A DNA stretch of 43,066 nt, taken from IMG/VR virus record IMGVR_UViG_3300049893_000722, positions 1-43,066 of that record. One strand, written 5' to 3'. Source of the DNA: a virus. Below, piece after piece: positions 39,735-43,066 of the stretch. The number at the start of each line of letters is the position of its first letter. Position 1 is the stretch's first letter. The position numbers were made by a program, and so were the translations under genes. The notes below the pieces were generated by a model that did not search any database, was not told where the DNA came from, and worked only from the letters and a program-made list of their open reading frames with translations.

Positions 39735-39965
39735 CGGCAGTGGCTAAGTTTCGCCGCGAGCGGTCGGGCAATGGCGCGGCTGGGCCGTGCGTGGTGCCGC
39801 ATTGGCTGGGCAAGGTTCTGCATGGAACTGCGGGGGCATGGCCTAGTGCCGTACGGCGAGGGCTATGCGATGCAACGGCACAGCCGGGCAACGAGAGGCT
39901 ATGGCAGGGCGAAGAACAGTCGCGCTATGGCGTGGCTGGGGCTAGTCTCGCGGGGGCGCAGTGAC
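39735..39965 (+). repeat. Quasi-periodic G-rich intergenic region (about 5-base rhythm)
   Basis: Between the stop at 39694 and the start at 40063 there are 368 bases without a convincing gene. Much of it is a degenerate 5-6 base rhythm of units ending in GGC, GGG or TGG (for example GGGCAATGGCGCGGCTGGGC, GGCTATGGCAGGGC, GCTATGGCGTGGCTGG). Open frames across it (GTG 39696-39974 and 39740-39964) are compositionally odd and probably not translated. The last 90 bases hold two purine tracts suitable as ribosome or leader sites. Confidence 0.6.
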
Positions 39966-40062
39966 GTTCAGTAGGGCGGCGGCATAGCACCGCGGAGCCA
40001 AGAAAGGGGGAAAGCAAGAATACAATCGTCAACGCCAACTAGCAGACAGGAAGGATAGGAAG

Positions 40063-40809
40063 ATGACTGTCAAGCAAACCCAACTCACCGTACCGGAACC
40101 AGAAAGCGCACTCGCAGAGTGGAAGGGGTATACGCCGGCCGTGGACGACGGCACCGAGGACGTGGCGCCCTCGTTCCCGAACCTCCGCATCGTCCAGGCC
40201 ACTTCCAAGATGGAAGGCGCCGGCCGCCACGGTGGGGACTTCTGGCGCTCGGACACCGAGGAGTTCATGGGCAGCGTTTCCGTGGTGCCCATCTACCGGA
40301 GGGTCACCCGCGCCATGTTCGCGGAACTGTCCGAAAAGCCGGACTGCTCATCGTCGGATGGGGTTTACCCCAACAGTTGGTCAACCCTGTGGGACGAGAA
40401 GGAGATGGAGTGGCCGTCGTCCTGCGACACCTGCCCCTTCTCCGGCTGGGGCGAGGACAACAGCCCGCCGAAGTGCAAGGAATCCTGGGTGTTCCTGCTC
40501 GACCTCGACGGAGAGTTGGTCCAGTTCCGGGCCACCGGCAAGAACATCAAGCCGTGGAAGGCGCTCATCAGCAGGCGCCTCAAGCCCAAGCACCTTCCCC
40601 TGTACTCGCACCGGGTCACCATGACCAACGTGCGGAAGCAGGACGGACAGAACATCTGGTACGAGACAGAACTGTCTCCCGTCCTGATGGGGATACGCGA
40701 GGCGCAGCGCTACGGGGAACTGCTCAAGTCGTACCGGGACCGGTTCACCGATGCCGTGTCCGCCAACCCGGACGAGGCGCCGGCCCACACCGACGAATGG
40801 GTAGAGTAA
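40063..40809 (+). CDS. Replication-associated protein, possibly single-stranded-DNA binding
   Basis: 248 residues; AGGAAGGATAGGAAG upstream of ATG 40063. Conserved-looking blocks: LRIVQATSKMEGAG, GDFWRSDTEEF, VVPIYRRVTRAMF, CSSSDGVYPNSW, CDTCPFSGWGED...PKC (a four-Cys metal site) and GKNIKPWKALISRRLK, SHRVTMTNV, WYETELSPVL. Beta-rich with a zinc insert, directly before the primase-helicase by seven bases. A single-strand-DNA-binding or accessory replication role is inferred from location and fold type only. Confidence 0.5.
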   Translation: MTVKQTQLTVPEPESALAEWKGYTPAVDDGTEDVAPSFPNLRIVQATSKMEGAGRHGGDFWRSDTEEFMGSVSVVPIYRRVTRAMFAELSEKPDCSSSDGVYPNSWSTLWDEKEMEWPSSCDTCPFSGWGEDNSPPKCKESWVFLLDLDGELVQFRATGKNIKPWKALISRRLKPKHLPLYSHRVTMTNVRKQDGQNIWYETELSPVLMGIREAQRYGELLKSYRDRFTDAVSANPDEAPAHTDEWVE

Positions 40810-40816
40810 CCCGACG

Positions 40817-43066
40817 ATGGCGCTCGCTGACGACGTTCTCCGCGCCGTAGAAGCGCAGGAACTGGGACGCGAGGGGGCAGACGAGCTTCGGCTTGTCTGC
40901 CCCAGCCACCAGGACACTGCGGACTCCCCGAATGCCACGTACAACCCGAGAAAGCAGGTCTGGACGTGCATGTCATGTGGGGCTGGAGGTGGGTATCGAG
41001 ACCTCGCGAAACTCCTGGGCATCCGGGCATCCAAGCAGCCGGCCGGAACCATCGTCACCACGTACCCCTACGTCGATGAACAGGGAGCATTGCTCTTTGA
41101 AGTGGTCCGCATGGACCCCAAGGACTTCCGCCAGCGTCGCCGCTCACCGGCCGGCCGCTGGATATGGAACCTCGAAGGCACCAGGAAGGTACTCTACAGG
41201 TTGCCGCGAGTGCTGGCAGCCGATGAGGTGTGGATTGTCGAAGGGGAGAAGGACGTTCACACCGCGGAAGCGTGGGGACTGACCGCTACCTGCAATCCGG
41301 GCGGTGCCGCCAAGGGACCGGGCAAGTGGCTCACCTCTTTCAGCGACACGCTGAAGGGCAAGCGACTCTACATAATTCCAGATGCAGACAAGGACGGGGA
41401 GGACCACGCGGTTACCGTGGCGAACTCCGTATCTCCGCACGCCAGGGAGGTGCGGGTAGTGCGACTGCCCGGCCTCGACAAGAAGGGCGACCTTACGGAT
41501 TGGGCCGTAGGACGCTCTGTAGAGGCGCTGTTGGCACTGAAGGACGCTGCCCCGATATGGCAGCCGACCGCGCCCCCGGAAGAGGAGCCAGCGGTCTTAG
41601 AGTTTCCGCTCACCGACGCCGGCAACGCCGAGTTGTTTGCCGAGAGATACGGCGACCGGGTGCGGTACGACTGGCAGCGGAACCGGTGGCTGACATGGCA
41701 GGGGCACCGCTGGGGAGTGGACAAGGACGGCTCGTTGTACAAGTGGGCCATCGAGTCGGCCCGGCATCGGCGGGCCGAGGCAGAGAAGATTGAGAGCTCA
41801 AGCCAGAGGGAGAAGGCGCTCGGATTCGCAAGAGGCAGCGAGAACGCCGGCCGGGTGGAGAACTGCTTGAAGCTGGCGCGGGCCGTGGACCCGGTAGCCG
41901 ACTCGGGGCTGGGGTGGGATGAGCAGCCGTGGCTGCTGGCCTGCGAGAACGGCGTCATCAACCTGGCGACCGGTGAGTTAGAGAAGGGGAGACCGGAGCA
42001 GCGGTTGACGCAGAGCGTGGGCTATGCCTATGACCCAAGGGCGACCGCACCAGTGTGGGAGGGGTTCGTAGCGGACCTGTTCCCGGACAATCCTGAGTTG
42101 GTGCCGTGGTTCCAGAAGGTGCTGGGATACACGCTGACCGGAAGCGTAAGGGAGCAAGTGGTATTTCTGTTGCATGGCCGGGGAGCCAACGGGAAGTCTA
42201 CCTTCCTCGATGTTCTTACTGCGGTCATGGGGGAGTACTCCGGAACTATAGCGTTCCGAACGATTGAACAGGGTTACGACAAGAGTATCCCATCAGACAT
42301 GGCTGCGCTAGTGGGGAAGCGTGCGGTCTACGCCAGTGAGACGAAGGAGGGGAGCGTCCTCAACGAAGCCAGGGTGAAGAGCCTGTCAGGTGGGGACAGA
42401 ATCACGGCCCGATTCCTGAGGGAGAACGAGTTCTCCTTCAGTCCGGTCCTGAAACTGTTCATCGCGGTGAACCACCGGCCGACCATCAAGGATGACAGCG
42501 AGGGGATGTGGCGCCGGATACGGCTGGTGCCGTTCAATGCCACGTTCGACTCAGCGCGGCGTGACCTGGAGATGAAAGGCAAGCTGCTGCAAGAGTTGCC
42601 GGGCATCCTGCGGTGGATGGTTGCCGGCGCCCTGCGATACCGGGAGGAGGGGCTTGGCTGTCCGGCCGTGGTAGCGGTGGCGACCGCGGACTACCGGGAG
42701 CAGAGCGACCCGATGGCCGACTGGTTGGCCGCTTGCACAATTGCAAAAGACGATACCCGAACCAAGGGTTCCAGCCTTTATCGAAGCTACAAAACGTGGG
42801 CTGAGGAGCAAGGTTTATCACAGCGCGAAACCCTCTCGGTGAAGCTGTTCGGAAGGCGGTTAGGGGAGGATTGGAACCGGGTAAAAGTGGATGGAATCGT
42901 CTACTACCGCAACATTGTGTTGCGAAGGGAGGATTCGGACCCTCAATCCTCCCTTCCGGACCAGGACCCGCAGATTCAAGAGGACCCCGAAAAGGGAGGA
43001 AGGGAGGGAGGGAGGATTATCTACGGTTCCCCCCAGCATTTCGGGGGACGTAGGGAGGAAGGGAGG
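40817..43066 (+). CDS. Primase-helicase, D5-like (CHC2 zinc finger, TOPRIM, SF3 helicase)
   Basis: 750 codons in the window, open at the right edge, and completed by 120-335 on the circle to 821 aa. Domains: CHC2-type zinc finger (Cys28, His31, Cys51, Cys54); TOPRIM with EGEKD (142-146) and DADKDG (189-194), which synthesises primers; a linker; a D5-N-like region (about 270-430) with LLACENGVINLATGEL; and an SF3 helicase with Walker A GRGANGKS (454-461), Walker B-like AVYASETKEG, sensor-type LKLFIAVNHRP and the arginine pair MWRRI. The C-terminal winged-helix-like region (about 640-690) precedes the low-complexity zinc tail. No DNA polymerase is seen, so host polymerase is presumably recruited. 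Confidence 0.9.
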   Translation, partial: MALADDVLRAVEAQELGREGADELRLVCPSHQDTADSPNATYNPRKQVWTCMSCGAGGGYRDLAKLLGIRASKQPAGTIVTTYPYVDEQGALLFEVVRMDPKDFRQRRRSPAGRWIWNLEGTRKVLYRLPRVLAADEVWIVEGEKDVHTAEAWGLTATCNPGGAAKGPGKWLTSFSDTLKGKRLYIIPDADKDGEDHAVTVANSVSPHAREVRVVRLPGLDKKGDLTDWAVGRSVEALLALKDAAPIWQPTAPPEEEPAVLEFPLTDAGNAELFAERYGDRVRYDWQRNRWLTWQGHRWGVDKDGSLYKWAIESARHRRAEAEKIESSSQREKALGFARGSENAGRVENCLKLARAVDPVADSGLGWDEQPWLLACENGVINLATGELEKGRPEQRLTQSVGYAYDPRATAPVWEGFVADLFPDNPELVPWFQKVLGYTLTGSVREQVVFLLHGRGANGKSTFLDVLTAVMGEYSGTIAFRTIEQGYDKSIPSDMAALVGKRAVYASETKEGSVLNEARVKSLSGGDRITARFLRENEFSFSPVLKLFIAVNHRPTIKDDSEGMWRRIRLVPFNATFDSARRDLEMKGKLLQELPGILRWMVAGALRYREEGLGCPAVVAVATADYREQSDPMADWLAACTIAKDDTRTKGSSLYRSYKTWAEEQGLSQRETLSVKLFGRRLGEDWNRVKVDGIVYYRNIVLRREDSDPQSSLPDQDPQIQEDPEKGGREGGRIIYGSPQHFGGRREEGR
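42948..43066. repeat. Right copy of 119-bp terminal direct repeat
   Basis: Second copy of bases 1-119, inside the open primase-helicase frame. Removing one copy gives a unit of 42,947 bp in which the primase-helicase gene is intact. Confidence 0.85.

Noticed and set aside
39696-39974. Open frame in the quasi-repeat gap before the replication genes
   Set aside because: The product is a low-complexity Arg/Ala/Trp/Met mixture dictated by the repeat rhythm. It is more likely non-coding.
1-43066. Integrase, repressor, tRNA genes, CRISPR array or insertion sequence
   Set aside because: None seen on either strand. The repeated elements at 35.4-36.6 kb have coding sequence of differing lengths between them and are not CRISPR-like.

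Overview
The window is one near-complete genome of a tailed double-stranded DNA phage (Caudoviricetes) of moderately high G+C. It has packaging, portal, scaffold and HK97-type capsid genes, a lysis set and a D5-like primase-helicase. I see no integrase, repressor, tRNA gene or CRISPR array, so a virulent lifestyle or a metagenome-assembled phage is likely. The host cannot be named. A GH25-type endolysin and a DpdA/VUT pair resembling those of actinobacteriophages hint at a Gram-positive or Chloroflexota-like host, but this is inference. No tape-measure gene is visible. Two large proteins (1548 and 643 aa) between portal and scaffold look like internal ejection proteins, so a short-tailed virion is plausible.

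The first 119 bases repeat at the end with one mismatch. The primase-helicase reading frame that runs off the right edge continues in frame from position 120 to a stop at 335. The molecule is therefore best read as a circle (or circularly permuted genome) of about 42,947 bp cut inside that gene.

On the circle there are two divergent transcription arms. A 575-bp palindrome-rich region (34,643-35,217) separates them. The plus-strand arm runs 35.2 kb to the end, then 1 to 6.49 kb. It carries small genes separated by a repeated hairpin element (35.2-38 kb), a replication block (39.1-43 kb and 1-335), and a long run of start-stop-overlapping genes (341-6485). That run holds a C5 DNA methyltransferase, a lytic transglycosylase, a VUT/YhhQ-type queuosine-precursor transporter, DpdA, a PD-(D/E)XK-like protein and many cysteine-rich mini-proteins. 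The minus-strand arm runs from 34.64 down to 6.55 kb: terminase small and large subunits, portal, two large internal proteins, scaffold, a metal-cluster protein, capsid, connector-like genes, about ten beta-rich tail or fibre genes, a QueC-like gene, then a membrane-protein and endolysin lysis cassette. The arms converge on a bidirectional terminator at 6502-6546.

The most interesting system is a probable 7-deazaguanine DNA-modification pathway split over both arms: transporter plus DpdA (3638-4740) and a QueC-like enzyme hidden in the tail operon (14055-14648). Other points worth following are a methyltransferase whose two overlapping frames both look like methyltransferase C-termini, a cassette-like series of genes bounded by a repeat with a covarying hairpin, and a G-tract inverted repeat at the contig junction.
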